Under the pieces are notes generated by a model. The model was not told the DNA's origin and did no database searches. It saw nothing but the letters and a program-made list of their open reading frames with translations. Made by a program: the position numbers and the translations under genes. From contig NZ_CP030047.1 in NCBI RefSeq assembly GCF_015291625.1, forward strand, positions 6,696,001-6,760,000: a DNA stretch of 64,000 bases. The letters run 5' to 3'. Of this stretch, positions 36,493 to 46,100 are shown in pieces. Source of the DNA: Bradyrhizobium sp. CCBAU 53421 (GTDB lineage Bacteria; Pseudomonadota; Alphaproteobacteria; Rhizobiales; Xanthobacteraceae). The first letter of the stretch is position 1. Each line of letters begins with the position of its first letter.

Positions 36493-37440
36493 ATGACCGC
36501 CTCCGCCCTCACCGACGAAGCCATGCGCGACGAAGCCCTGCGTGAGGAAGCTTTGCGCGCCCGCATCCATCAGGAAATGGCCGACAGCCTCGACGAGGAA
36601 CTCGAGCTCGAGCTCGACGACATGAGGCTCGACGAGCTCGACCATGACGGCGCCGCCGGCAAGCCGTCGATCGACCGCAAGTTCTACTTCCGCGAATTGC
36701 TGCGGCTGCAGGGCGAACTGGTCAAGCTGCAGGACTGGGTGCAGCACGAGAGGAAGAAGGTCGTGGTGCTGTTCGAGGGCCGCGACTCCGCCGGCAAGGG
36801 CGGCGTCATCAAGCGCATCACCCAGCGGCTCAACCCGCGCGTCTGCCGCATCGCGGCGCTGCCGGCGCCGAACGAGCGCGAGCGCACGCAATGGTACTTC
36901 CAGCGCTATGTCTCGCATCTGCCGGCCGGCGGCGAGATCGTCCTGTTCGACCGCAGCTGGTACAACCGCGCCGGCGTCGAGAAGGTGATGGGTTTCTGCA
37001 CCGACGAGCAATATGAGGAATTCTTCAATTCGGTGCCGGAATTCGAGCGCATGCTGATCCGCTCCGGCACCATCCTCTTGAAATACTGGTTCTCGATCAC
37101 CGACGAGGAGCAGGCGTTCCGCTTCTCGATGCGGATCCAGGATCCACTCAAGCAGTGGAAGCTGAGCCCGATGGACGTCGAGGCGCGGACCCGCTGGGAG
37201 CTCTACACCAAGGCCAAGGAGACGATGCTGGAACGCACCCATCTACAGGACTCGCCGTGGTGGATCGTCGATGCCGTCGACAAGAAGCGCGCCCGGCTCA
37301 ATTGCATCTCGCATCTGTTGAGCCAGATCCCCTATCAGCAGGTCACCCACCAACCGGTGGCGCTGCCGCCGCGGGTGCGCAACCCCGACTATCACCGCGG
37401 CCCGATCCCGCCGGAGATGTACGTGCCGGGAAGGTATTGA
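36493..37440 (+). CDS. ppk2: Polyphosphate kinase 2 (PPK2 family)
   Basis: 315 residues. The PPK2 core shows Walker A GRDSAGKGG at 96-104, NPRVCRIAALPAP after it, and Walker B LFDRSWYNRAGVE near 151-163. The lid-region residues QWYFQRYV lie near 134-141. PPK2 enzymes move phosphate between polyphosphate and nucleotides, usually making GTP or ATP, in the cytosol. The first 55 residues are an acidic, Glu/Asp- and Arg-rich extension found in several rhizobial homologues. It stands alone, divergent from the FAH gene. Class (I or III) cannot be told from motifs alone. Confidence 0.93.
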   Translation: MTASALTDEAMRDEALREEALRARIHQEMADSLDEELELELDDMRLDELDHDGAAGKPSIDRKFYFRELLRLQGELVKLQDWVQHERKKVVVLFEGRDSAGKGGVIKRITQRLNPRVCRIAALPAPNERERTQWYFQRYVSHLPAGGEIVLFDRSWYNRAGVEKVMGFCTDEQYEEFFNSVPEFERMLIRSGTILLKYWFSITDEEQAFRFSMRIQDPLKQWKLSPMDVEARTRWELYTKAKETMLERTHLQDSPWWIVDAVDKKRARLNCISHLLSQIPYQQVTHQPVALPPRVRNPDYHRGPIPPEMYVPGRY

Positions 37441-37463
37441 TGCGGGCGCGCGCTCGCTCAGCT

Positions 37464-37491
37464 CCATCTCCCCGTTCTTACGGGGAGATGG
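37464..37491. repeat. Hairpin CCATCTCCCCGT-TCTT-ACGGGGAGATGG
   Basis: Twelve-base perfect arms with a four-base loop, 23 bases after the PPK2 stop. The text CCCCGTTCTTACGGGGAGA recurs in similar form at about 39047-39060, so it is a dispersed repeat that may double as a terminator. Confidence 0.65.
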
Positions 37492-37616
37492 TTGGGGCGA
37501 GGGGCTGCCTCCGCGCCGGCGGGTAATGTTACGCTCGCCGGGTGAGGCGCGCCTGCACAGTTTCGGAATAATAGAATAGTGCCACTGATTTGCCCGACAT
37601 GTCAAGCTGCCGTGTC

Positions 37617-37969
37617 GAATGCCGGCACGCCGCCGGCTACTGTGCATGGGGTTGTTTTCGATATTTGGCAGAGCACCCCTGCGCAGGCCGGCTATACGCG
37701 ATGAGCCTGCCGCAAGCTGGGACAAGGTGAAGAGATGGGCATCTTCTCTTCGCCACGCCTACCAATGGTGCAGGCGCGCGCCCTTGCTGGCAGAATGCCG
37801 GCACGCCGCCGGCTACTGTGCATGGGGTTGTTTTCGATATTTTGGCAGAGCACCCCTGCGCAGGCCGGCTATACGCGATGAGCCTGCCGCAAGCTGGGAC
37901 AAGGTGAAGAGATGGGCATCTTCTCTTCGCCACGCCTACCAATGGTGCAGGCGCGCGCCCTTGCTGGCA
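37617..37969. repeat. Tandem duplication of a 176/177-base intergenic unit
   Basis: Copy 1 (37617-37792) and copy 2 (37793-37969) both start GAATGCCGGCACGCCGCCGG and end CCTTGCTGGCA. By eye they differ only by one extra T in copy 2 (GATATTTTGG against GATATTTGG). The near-identity implies a recent duplication. The unit has small inverted repeats (CCGGCACGCCGCCGG) but no gene motif. Together with the flanks it fills the 576-base gap between PPK2 and the binding-protein gene. No promoter could be named with confidence. Confidence 0.85.
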
Positions 37970-38016
37970 CCGGATACCGACGCTAGGCTTCCCCGATCTG
38001 GTGCAGGGAGGCCCGC

Positions 38017-38895
38017 TTGACTCAATCCGACGACATCGCAATTTCCGAAGATCGCCGCGACGCGCTGCGCTATGCGCTCGGGATCGGCAGCGGCGCGGCG
38101 CTCGCGGCCGCGATGGCCACCCCGGCCGCGGCGCAGGCGCAAGCCGACAATACACTCGACCGCATCAGGGCCAACAAGGTGCTGCGGATCGCCGTGCTGC
38201 CGGGCGAGCTGCCTTATTTCAACAAGGACCTCGCCACCGGCACCTGGTCCGGCTTCTCGATCGAGATGGCCAACGACCTCGCCAAGCTGCTCGACGTCAA
38301 GCTGGAATATGTCGAATCGACCTATGGCAACTCGATCCTCGACCTGCAGGCCAACAAGATCGACCTCGGCTTTGCGCTCAACCCGACCCCGCAGCGGGCG
38401 CTGGTGGTGGATTTCACCAATCTGGTGTTTCCGCATCCGTTCGGCGCGATGCTGAAGAAGGGGCTGGAGGCCAAGACCTGGGCCGACATCAACAAGCCCG
38501 AGGTCAAGATCGCGGTCGACGTCGGCTCGGCCAACGAGGCGGTGGCGCGGCGCTTTGCGCCGAACGCCACCATCAAGTCGCTAAAGTCGCGCGACGAGGT
38601 GATGCTGGAAATGTCGTCGGGTCGCGTCGACTGCGTGGTCAACGCGCTGGTGCTCGGGCTGACCGCGATCGCCAAAAACCCGAACCTCGGCACCTACAAG
38701 ATCCTGGCCTCGCCGTCGGTGACGATCGCGAGCGGCACCGCGGTGCGGCGCGAGCAGGACAAGCGCTGGCGCGATTTCCTCTCGGTGTGGATCGACTACA
38801 ACCGCGGCATCGGCCAGATGCGCGAATGGTTCGTCAAGGGCCTCGGCCTCGCCGGCGTCAAGCCCGAGGACGTGCCGGTGGAGCTGAATATCTGA
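38017..38895 (+). CDS. Periplasmic solute-binding protein, polar amino acid ABC type (SBP family 3)
   Basis: 292 residues. The export signal is about 1-42, with paired arginines (EDRRDALRYALGIGSGAAL) that could be a Tat-like signal, ending TPAAAQAQA. The mature protein has family 3 landmarks: RIRANKVLRIAVLPGELPYF, TGTWSGFSIEMANDLAKLLD, and LDLQANKIDLGFALNPTPQR. Translation begins at TTG (38017) after GCAGGGAGG, and no ATG in frame fits better. It binds an amino acid or derivative. The matching permease gene is convergent on the other strand, and no ATPase gene is nearby. Confidence 0.9.
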   Translation: MTQSDDIAISEDRRDALRYALGIGSGAALAAAMATPAAAQAQADNTLDRIRANKVLRIAVLPGELPYFNKDLATGTWSGFSIEMANDLAKLLDVKLEYVESTYGNSILDLQANKIDLGFALNPTPQRALVVDFTNLVFPHPFGAMLKKGLEAKTWADINKPEVKIAVDVGSANEAVARRFAPNATIKSLKSRDEVMLEMSSGRVDCVVNALVLGLTAIAKNPNLGTYKILASPSVTIASGTAVRREQDKRWRDFLSVWIDYNRGIGQMREWFVKGLGLAGVKPEDVPVELNI

Positions 38896-38916
38896 GGTTG
38901 AGGATGTCTCCGCTTA

Positions 38917-39076
38917 ACCTCGCCCCGCGCTTTGCGGGGAGAGGTCGGATCGCATCGCAGATGCGATCCGGGTAAGGGGCGAAGCACCTTGCTCAACAAG
39001 CACCGAACTGCTCGCCGGATAGAAGCCCCTCACCCCAACCCTCTCTCCGTAAGAACGGGGAAAGGGAGCGGAGAGG
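38917..39076. repeat. Compound hairpin repeat between convergent transport genes
   Basis: Contains a hairpin of ACCTCGCCCCGC with GCGGGGAGAGGT, then the perfect CGGATCGCATC-GCA-GATGCGATCCG stem at 38946-38970, and a right end with CCGTAAGAACGGGG as at 37470. It fills the gap between the binding-protein and permease genes and could terminate both transcripts. Confidence 0.7.
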
Positions 39077-39745
39077 TCACACCTTGTCGTAGGTCAGCCC
39101 GCGCTCCAGCCGCCTCGCCACCAGCGTCGACGGAAACAGGATCGCAAAATAGATCAGCGCAACGATGGTGTAGACCTCGAGCGGCCGGTAGGTGTCGGCG
39201 TTGATCAGCGTCGCGTTGTAAACGAGATCGGGCACCGCGATGATCGAGACCAGCGAGGTGTTCTTGAGCTGCGTCACCGACTGGTTGACATAGGGCGCCA
39301 TCATCGGCTTCAGCGCCTGCGGCAGGATCACGAGCCGCATCAGGCGCCAGCCGCGGAAACCGAGTGCCTTCGCCGCGTCCCACTGCCCGACCGGCACGCT
39401 CTCGATCGAGCCGCGCACGATCTCGGCATAGAACGCGCCGCCATAGAGCGACAGCACGCTGACGGCGGCGACATGCGCCGGGATGTTGACGCCGATCACG
39501 ACCGGAAAGGCGTAGTAGAACCAGATGATCTGCACCAGCAGCGGCGTGCAGCGGAACAATTCGATATAGGCGATCAGCAGCCAGTCGATCACGGGAATGC
39601 GCCGCAGCCGCAGCATGCCGACGATCAGGCCGATCAGCGTGCCGAGGATGATCGTTCCGATCGTGTAGGCGATGGTCCAGCCGAGCCCGAGCCAGAACAG
39701 ATGGCTGTACTTGGCGAGGATCCCGAAATCCCAGACGTAGTTCAT
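39077..39745 (-). CDS. Amino acid ABC transporter permease (HisM/GltJK type)
   Basis: 222 residues with about five membrane helices. The family signature is present: IELFRCTPLLVQIIWFYYAF near 61-80, and the EAA loop ALGFRGWRLMRLVILPQALK near 127-146. It forms the inner-membrane channel for a polar amino acid importer. It is convergent with the family 3 binding-protein gene and follows the D-amino-acid-dehydrogenase-like gene by 64 bases in the same direction. That grouping suggests import and oxidation of one amino acid. No ATPase gene is in the window. Confidence 0.92.
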   Translation of the reverse strand: MNYVWDFGILAKYSHLFWLGLGWTIAYTIGTIILGTLIGLIVGMLRLRRIPVIDWLLIAYIELFRCTPLLVQIIWFYYAFPVVIGVNIPAHVAAVSVLSLYGGAFYAEIVRGSIESVPVGQWDAAKALGFRGWRLMRLVILPQALKPMMAPYVNQSVTQLKNTSLVSIIAVPDLVYNATLINADTYRPLEVYTIVALIYFAILFPSTLVARRLERGLTYDKV

Positions 39746-39809
39746 CCTGCTCCTCGGTTGCCGCGCATGACGCTTTGCGCGCCCAGCATCGCAGGCGGCC
39801 TCGCGCGAG

Positions 39810-41069
39810 TCACGCGATATACCGGGCGGGCGAAAATGCCTTCATCTCGAACGGCAGCGTGGCGCCTGCGATCATCGCAGCGATCGCAGCGCCCGTTCCG
39901 GGGCCGGTGGTGAAGCCGATATGCTGGTTGCCGAAGGCGAGCCAGAGCCCGCGATGCCGCGGTGCCGCGCCGATCATCGGCAGGCTGTCCGGCAGCGTCG
40001 GCCGCGCGCCGCGCCAGCGCTCGCCGACCGCGTCGCCAAATTCGACCACCTCACGCGCCATCGGCACCACTGACTCCAGTTGCGCATAGTTCGATGGCGC
40101 GTCGCGGGCTGTGAGCTCGACGCCGCTGGTGACGCGAATGCCCTGCTCCATCGGCGTCATCAGGAAGCTACCCTCCGCATCATGGATCGGCCGCAGCAAT
40201 TTGCGTGCCGGGTTCGGCACGAAATGCTGGTGATAGCCGCGCTCGAATGCGAGCGGCACGCGATAGCCGAGCGGCCGCAGCAGCTCCGCCGACCATGGGC
40301 CGAGCGCGACCACGACATGGCGCGCGGCGATCTCGCCGTCGGCAAGCTGCACGCGCCAGCCATCGTTCTGTTGCTCGATCCGCCGGATCTCGGATTGCCG
40401 CACCGTGCCGCCGCTGGCGGCGAGCATCTGCGCATAGGCCTTGACCACCGCGCCCGGTGAATCGACCGATGCCGTCTGGCTGTGCAGCAGGCCGACACGA
40501 TAGGCGGGGATAATGTTCGGCTCGAGCGCGGAGATCGCCTGGCGATCGAGCACCTCGCTTTTGATGCCGAACTCGGCGAGCGCCGCCTGCTCGGCCTTGG
40601 CGGTCGCAAGGCCGTCGCCGCGCCAGGCCTTGAGCCAGCCGGTCTCGCGGATGCGATGGCCGGCACTGGCCTGCACGATCCAGTCGCGATGCAGGGTCAG
40701 CGACGTGCCGATCAGACCGTGCAGCGCCGCGGCGCGCGGTTTTGTTTGCGCCGGTGTCGCCGCGGCGAGGAAGCGGATCACCCAGCCGGCATTGGCGAGC
40801 GCCCACGGAAGATTCCAGCGCAGCGCCGGATGCGTGTTGGTGAGATATTTCGGTAGGTTCTTCAGCAGCGACGGCGTGTTCAGCGGCAGGATCGAGCCCG
40901 ACGAGATGATGCCGGCATTGCCGTAGGAGGTCTCGCAGCCCGGCTCGCGGCGGTCGACGATGACGACGGAGAGTCCGCGCTGCCGTGCGGCAAGCCCGGC
41001 CGAGACGCCGACCATGCCGGCGCCGAGCACGACGACGTCAGCCTTCTGTGCGGACATGCTCTCGCTCAT
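39810..41069 (-). CDS. FAD-dependent oxidoreductase, D-amino acid dehydrogenase (DadA)-like
   Basis: 419 residues. The FAD dinucleotide motif VVVLGAGMVGVSAGLAARQR is at 12-31, with the acidic VDRREPG strand end. The family text SYGNAGIISSGSILPLNTP is near 48-66 and GLWLAFGNQHIGFTTGPGTG is near 375-394. DAO-fold enzymes deaminate D-amino acids or oxidise N-methyl amines. It lies four bases after the SDR gene and before the amino-acid permease gene, so it likely oxidises the imported amino acid. The start has no strong ribosome site because it is close behind the SDR stop. Confidence 0.88.
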   Translation of the reverse strand: MSESMSAQKADVVVLGAGMVGVSAGLAARQRGLSVVIVDRREPGCETSYGNAGIISSGSILPLNTPSLLKNLPKYLTNTHPALRWNLPWALANAGWVIRFLAAATPAQTKPRAAALHGLIGTSLTLHRDWIVQASAGHRIRETGWLKAWRGDGLATAKAEQAALAEFGIKSEVLDRQAISALEPNIIPAYRVGLLHSQTASVDSPGAVVKAYAQMLAASGGTVRQSEIRRIEQQNDGWRVQLADGEIAARHVVVALGPWSAELLRPLGYRVPLAFERGYHQHFVPNPARKLLRPIHDAEGSFLMTPMEQGIRVTSGVELTARDAPSNYAQLESVVPMAREVVEFGDAVGERWRGARPTLPDSLPMIGAAPRHRGLWLAFGNQHIGFTTGPGTGAAIAAMIAGATLPFEMKAFSPARYIA

Positions 41070-41073
41070 GCCG

Positions 41074-41832
41074 TCACACCAAGGTCAGGCCGCCATCGAC
41101 CGGCAGCGTGGCGCCGGTGATGTGGCCCGCTTCCGGCGACAGCAGGAACGCCACGACCGCGGCGATCTCGTCGGGCTCGGCCAGCCGCTGCATCGGATTG
41201 GCTTTCGCCACGCGCTCCCAGGTCGCGGTATCAAGCGCGCCGAACAGGCCGGGATCCTTGCGCGTATAACCGGGCATCACGGCATTCGAGGTGGCGCCCG
41301 ATGCGGCGAGCTCGATCGCCAGCGACTTCACCAGCACCTCGAGCGCGGCCTTCGCCGCAGCCGATCCCGGATAGGTCGCGCCCGGCACGAAGCGATGCGG
41401 CCCGAAGCTGGAGACCGCGACGACGCGGCCCCGCGCGCTGCGCGCGAGGTCGGGCAGCGCGGCGGCCGCGATCTCGTGGAAGGCCGCCGCCATCACGGCG
41501 AAGGCGCGCTCCAGTGCCTCGCGCGGCAGGCTGGCGAATTCGCGCCGGTCGGCAAAGCCCGCGGCGTGCACGATTGCATCGATCGGCCCGAACGCGGCAC
41601 GCGCCGCCTCGACCAGCGACGTGCCCGCGCCGGCCTTGGCGAGATCGCCGGTCGCGATCGCAACCCTCGCGCCCTTGCCGCGGCATTCCTCCGCAACCGA
41701 ATTCAACCGCGCGAGGCCGGCCGCCTCGGCGCCCTGGCCATGCAGCATCAGCCCCTGATCGGGGCCGGCGAGCCGGCGCGCAACCGCCGCGCCGATGCCG
41801 GAGCCGCCTCCCGTGATGATTGAAACGCGCAT
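41074..41832 (-). CDS. Short-chain dehydrogenase/reductase with an enoyl-reductase-like Y-x6-K active site
   Basis: 252 residues. The cofactor motif is TGGGSGIGAAVARRL at 7-21. The catalytic Ser is in AVSSFGPHRF, and 13 residues later comes Tyr in TYPGSAAAKAAL. Lysine follows the Tyr by seven positions, so the motif is Y-x6-K, as in FabI/FabL, rather than the Y-x3-K of classical SDRs. The C-terminal NAVMPGYTRKD and GATLPVDGGLTLV match SDR reductases. It precedes the DadA-like gene by four bases, so the two are coupled. Its substrate is probably in the same pathway; a role in fatty acid synthesis is unlikely from the context. Confidence 0.88.
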   Translation of the reverse strand: MRVSIITGGGSGIGAAVARRLAGPDQGLMLHGQGAEAAGLARLNSVAEECRGKGARVAIATGDLAKAGAGTSLVEAARAAFGPIDAIVHAAGFADRREFASLPREALERAFAVMAAAFHEIAAAALPDLARSARGRVVAVSSFGPHRFVPGATYPGSAAAKAALEVLVKSLAIELAASGATSNAVMPGYTRKDPGLFGALDTATWERVAKANPMQRLAEPDEIAAVVAFLLSPEAGHITGATLPVDGGLTLV

Positions 41833-41906
41833 GCGGTGGGTGCTTCCAGAGGACAGCGAACTATAGGTTCGGTGTCACGAAATGCAAACCGCGCGACGCC
41901 ATCGAC

Positions 41907-42989
41907 TTAGCGCCACGGCTCGACCAGGATCTTGGTGTGCGCCTCCGGATTGGCGAGATCGGCAAAGGCCTGCGCGACGCCGTCGATGCCGACGCGGCCG
42001 GTGACCAGCGATGCGGCATCGACCTGGCCTTCCGCGATCAGGCGCAGCGAATAGGCGAACTCCTCCGGCGTGTAGCCGAGCACGTACTGGACGTTGAGCT
42101 CCTTGATGATGCCGAGCATCGGCTCGGACTTGTCGGTCTCCATGCAGACACCGACCACGACGACGCGGGCGCTGCGCGGAGCGCCCTCGAACACCTGCTG
42201 CAACACGCCGGGCACACCGACGCATTCGAAGATCAGCGCGGGCTTCAGCGGCGGCAGCAGCGCCTGCAGCGGCGGCCGTGCCGCCTTCTCCGCCTCGGTC
42301 ATCTGGGCATGCTCGGCCCAGCTCGCATAGGGCTGCGTCCTGGCCGGATCGACCACGACATCGGCGCCCATCTTCTCGGCGAGCAGGCGCCGCGCCGGCG
42401 AGTAATCCGCGGCAACGATCGGACCGATCCCCTTGATCTTGAGCGCCGCAATCACCGCGAGCCCAACCGGGCCGCAGCCGATCACCAGCGGCACCTCGCC
42501 GCCTTTGATGCTGGCCATCGCCACCGCGTGCACGCCGACCGCAAGCGGCTCGGTGAGCGCGGCGTGCTCCGCCGCAAGGCCGTTCGGCACTTCGAGCAGC
42601 AGCGGCTCGCTGAGCAGCATCTGCTCGGCATAGGCGCCGAGATAATCGTTGGAATAGCCGATGCCCTTCGGGCCCTCCGGCGTCAGCAGCGCCGGCAGCG
42701 AGCAGACACGCGTGCCGGGCTTCAGCTTGCGCGTGGTGCCCGGGCCGTAGTCGAGGATCTCGCAGCAGAACTCATGGCCGAACACGACGTCGCGCGACAG
42801 ATCCATAGGCGTGCGGCCGGGCAGGAACTTGCTCAGCTCCACCATGCGGTGGGCATGCTTGCGCGCGTGCAGGTCGGAACCGCAGATGCCGCAGGCGAGC
42901 GATTTGACCAGCACCTGTCCGGCGCCGGGCTTCGGCTCCGGCATCTGGTCGACGACAATCTCGCCGTTTCTGAAGATCGCTGCGCGCAT
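41907..42989 (-). CDS. Zinc-dependent alcohol dehydrogenase (MDR family)
   Basis: 360 residues. The zinc site is visible as C36 (CGICGSDLHA) and H72-E73 (GHEFCCE). The Rossmann motif is VIGCGPVGLAVIAALK near 168-183. The usual structural-zinc cysteine cluster is not evident, so it may lack the second zinc. It would oxidise an alcohol with NAD(P) in the cytosol. It lies 74 bases upstream of the SDR gene in the same direction and may belong to that operon. The substrate is not known. Confidence 0.9.
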   Translation of the reverse strand: MRAAIFRNGEIVVDQMPEPKPGAGQVLVKSLACGICGSDLHARKHAHRMVELSKFLPGRTPMDLSRDVVFGHEFCCEILDYGPGTTRKLKPGTRVCSLPALLTPEGPKGIGYSNDYLGAYAEQMLLSEPLLLEVPNGLAAEHAALTEPLAVGVHAVAMASIKGGEVPLVIGCGPVGLAVIAALKIKGIGPIVAADYSPARRLLAEKMGADVVVDPARTQPYASWAEHAQMTEAEKAARPPLQALLPPLKPALIFECVGVPGVLQQVFEGAPRSARVVVVGVCMETDKSEPMLGIIKELNVQYVLGYTPEEFAYSLRLIAEGQVDAASLVTGRVGIDGVAQAFADLANPEAHTKILVEPWR

Positions 42990-43027
42990 GTTCTCTCCCG
43001 CGTGGGTTTCGCCCCACTCATTTTGAT

Positions 43028-43076
43028 GCGTATTTCGTCCCGCGAAATACGCTGTCGCGGATCAAATCCGCGACAG
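43028..43076. repeat. Two adjacent hairpins downstream of the autotransporter gene
   Basis: GCGTATTTCG pairs with CGAAATACGC (43028-43052). Then CTGTCGCGGAT pairs with ATCCGCGACAG around a CAA loop (43052-43076). They lie 33 bases past the autotransporter stop and 39 bases before the alcohol dehydrogenase start. There is no T-tract, so this is a dispersed repeat with possible terminator or processing activity. Confidence 0.6.
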
Positions 43077-43108
43077 GCTTTCGCCGCAGGAGGCTATAGC
43101 ACGGAGGG

Positions 43109-46100
43109 TCACCACGTATAGCGCATAACGCCCTTGCCGGCGTAGGACTGGGTGACGTTGGAGAATTCACCCTCGAAAGTCGCAGCCGCCGACCAGCCGT
43201 TGCGCCACTTGATCTCCGCCGAGGCGGTGGTCAGCGCGGACTCGCGGGCCTGCGCCGCACCGTTGACCACGAAGGCCGCCCCCGGCAGCGCCTGGAACAC
43301 GGACGCGGCGCTGCGGTTCGGGCTGAAATCGTGCGCCCAGGCGACGCGGCCGCGCAACGTCACGATCCCGCCATCGACCGCGAAGGATTTGTCGGAGCGC
43401 AGGCCGAGCTCGCTCCTGACGTCGGTGACGCTCTTCGCCGCATAGTTCAGCGCGAAGGCGCCGCCGCCGGAGACCACGCTCTCCGCGTAGTTCGGCAGCT
43501 CGAAGCTGGTGAACTGCGCCGCCGCATAGGGCGACAACCCGATCCACGGCGTGGCGTAGCGATAGCCGCCCTCGAACCGGCCAGACCAGGCGTTGGCATT
43601 GAAGTTTGCGCGCAGGTGATCGGCGCCTGCGGCGGTGACGATGCGGTCGGTGGTGATGTCCTGCCAGCCATAGGCGAGCGCTGCGCTCAGATACGCCGCA
43701 CCGACGGTGTGACGGACGAACGCGCCGGCCTGGAACAGGTCCGAGCGGCCCCAGCCGAGACCGTTGGTGCTGAAGCTGGTGGCGCCGCCGGCGAGCGCAA
43801 AGCCTGCAATGGTGTTCGGCGAGAAACGGTAGTCGGCGCCGACTGCGGTGCCATAGAGGCTGCTGCTGGTGCTGTTGGAGCCCAGCACCGCGTTGCCGCT
43901 GGTGGTCTGCGAGCCGCCATAGCCCGCCGTCCAGACGCTCCAGCGCTGCACGAAGTCGAGCTGCGGCGGCGGCGCCTTGGCGTAAATCGCAGCCAGCGCA
44001 TCGCGCGGCTCGGTCGTGCGCGCTGCATACGCCAGCGAAGCGCTCTCCTCGGCAAACGGAGTGGCGCTCGCGCCGCCACCAAAACCGCCATCGCGCCCGG
44101 CGATGAATGGATCGGTCAGCAGACCGAGGAACTGGTTCATCGCGTTGAACGTCGCCTGCTGCGAGCCGGTCGCGCTCTCGCCCGAAGCCTGGGTCAATCC
44201 ATTCGGCGAGAGTCCCGCGTAAGTCAGTTTGATGCCGCCATTGGCACTAAAGAAGTTCTGCAGCGTCGCGGCAACATTGATCTGGTTGACGTTGAGCTTC
44301 GATTTCACGGCGTAATCAAGCGCGAGATTGAGATAGGCATTATTTGCGTCGTAGCCGAGCGTTGCAACCAGACCCGACGGCAGCCCGGATGAAGCGACAC
44401 CGGCGAACACGCCGTTGCGACCGCCGGCCGCCGACAGGATGGTGTATTGCCTGGCGATCGTGCTGCCGGCAGCGATGCTGACACCCACCGATCCGGCAAG
44501 CGCCGCGGTGCCGGTCACCTTGGCTGATGTGGCGGCGGTCGCATTGAGCCCGACCAGATACAGCGCGCCAGACTGGAAGGCGAGATTGCCCGCCACGTTG
44601 AGGAATGCGCCCGGTGTCGCATTGCCTGGCAGCAGGATGCCACCGCTCGCAATCGTCGTATTGCCGACGGTGCCGATACCGGAGAGCGCGCCGCCTGAAT
44701 TCACCGTGACTGAACTCGACGACACGATCGAACCATCGACTTGCAGGACGCCGCCATTGACAACGGTAGCTCCGGTATAGGTGTTGACACCCGAGAGAGT
44801 CAGCGTGCCACTGCCGGTCTTTTCCAGATTGCCAGGCCCGGCCGGGCCGCAACCGCAGGGATTGGAATCCGCGATCACGCCGCTGACGACTGTCGAGAGA
44901 TTGTTGCCACCGACCGCGAGCGTATTGCCGCTACCGATGTAGTAGGTGCCCGAGCCCGCGATCGAACCTGCCGTGATGCGACCATCACCGTTCGGCCCAA
45001 GGCTGCCGCCGAAGTCGACATAGCCGGTTCCCTGGGTGATGAACTGCGCGGCACCGCCGGTCGCGTTGTCGACGAACTTGACGCTCGCGCCGCTCTCGGT
45101 CGTGATCATGGCGTTTCCGGCCGTCGCATATCCGGCAAAGATCAGCGCGCCGCCGGACCGGTTGGTGATCGTCGCGTTGCCTGCGGTCGGCGCTTCGGTC
45201 GCGTCGCCGAACGGGCCGAAATAGGTCAAGCCGCTGTTGTCGATGTTTGCGTTCGCCGCGGTGCTGCTCTGGAAGAAACTGATATAGCCGGTGGCGGACG
45301 TCGTCATCTTCGCCGACGCCGCCGACGAAAATCCGAGGAAATACGTCGAGCCGCCGTTGTTACCATTGGTGTTGTCACCATTGGTAATGGTGGAATTGCC
45401 GGCAGTGCTGCTGTCGCCAAACACCGTGGCGCCGAAATTCCGGTTGACGATCACGGCCGTCGACGCCGTCGTGGAATTGTAGAACGTCGTGCTGGCGAAC
45501 CCGTTGAAGCCGTCGTTGACGATCTTGGTGATGCCCGCCGTGTTGGCGTTGACGATCTCGAACCTGCCGTTGACAGTGACTTCGCCGACGATCGAGGCGG
45601 TGTGGCTGGCGTCGCCGAGTTGCAGCGTTGCGCAATTGCAGATCGTGGTGCCGCCGGCATAGGTGTTGGAGCCTGTCAACACCACGCGGCCGAGGAAGGC
45701 CGAAGCGCCCAGCACTGACAGTCCACCGGCGCCGCCAATGTTGCCCGAGTAAGTGAAGGTGTATCCGTTGCCGTCGATGCTGCCGCCGGTGGCGTTGACC
45801 TGCGCGTTGTTCGCGATCGTGTAGTTGCCGCCGGCCTGCAGCGTCCCGCCGTCGAAGGTCAGTAGGCCGGTGCCGATCGCCGACGAGACGATCGCGCCCG
45901 GCGTACCCACGGTGCCGACGCCGACTTGCAGCACGCTGCTGCCGCCGGCAACGCCGCACGCAGTGCCGCAGATCGTGGTGCCGCCGGTATATGTATTCGC
46001 TCCGGACAGCACCAGCGTGCCGCCCCCGTTGAGCACGATATCGCCGGCACCGCTGATAGGCCCCGACATCGTGTTTGTGGTACCGGCGGCGACGGTGATG

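Noticed and set aside
37619-38020. 133-residue frame running through both copies of the tandem duplication
   Set aside because: No ribosome site and no known domain. The repeated peptide arises only because the DNA unit is duplicated and the extra T restores the frame.
41377-41400. Loss of the catalytic Tyr in the SDR
   Set aside because: First reading placed Ser at the Tyr position by counting from Lys. Counting from the catalytic Ser puts Tyr in its normal place, with Lys shifted (Y-x6-K).
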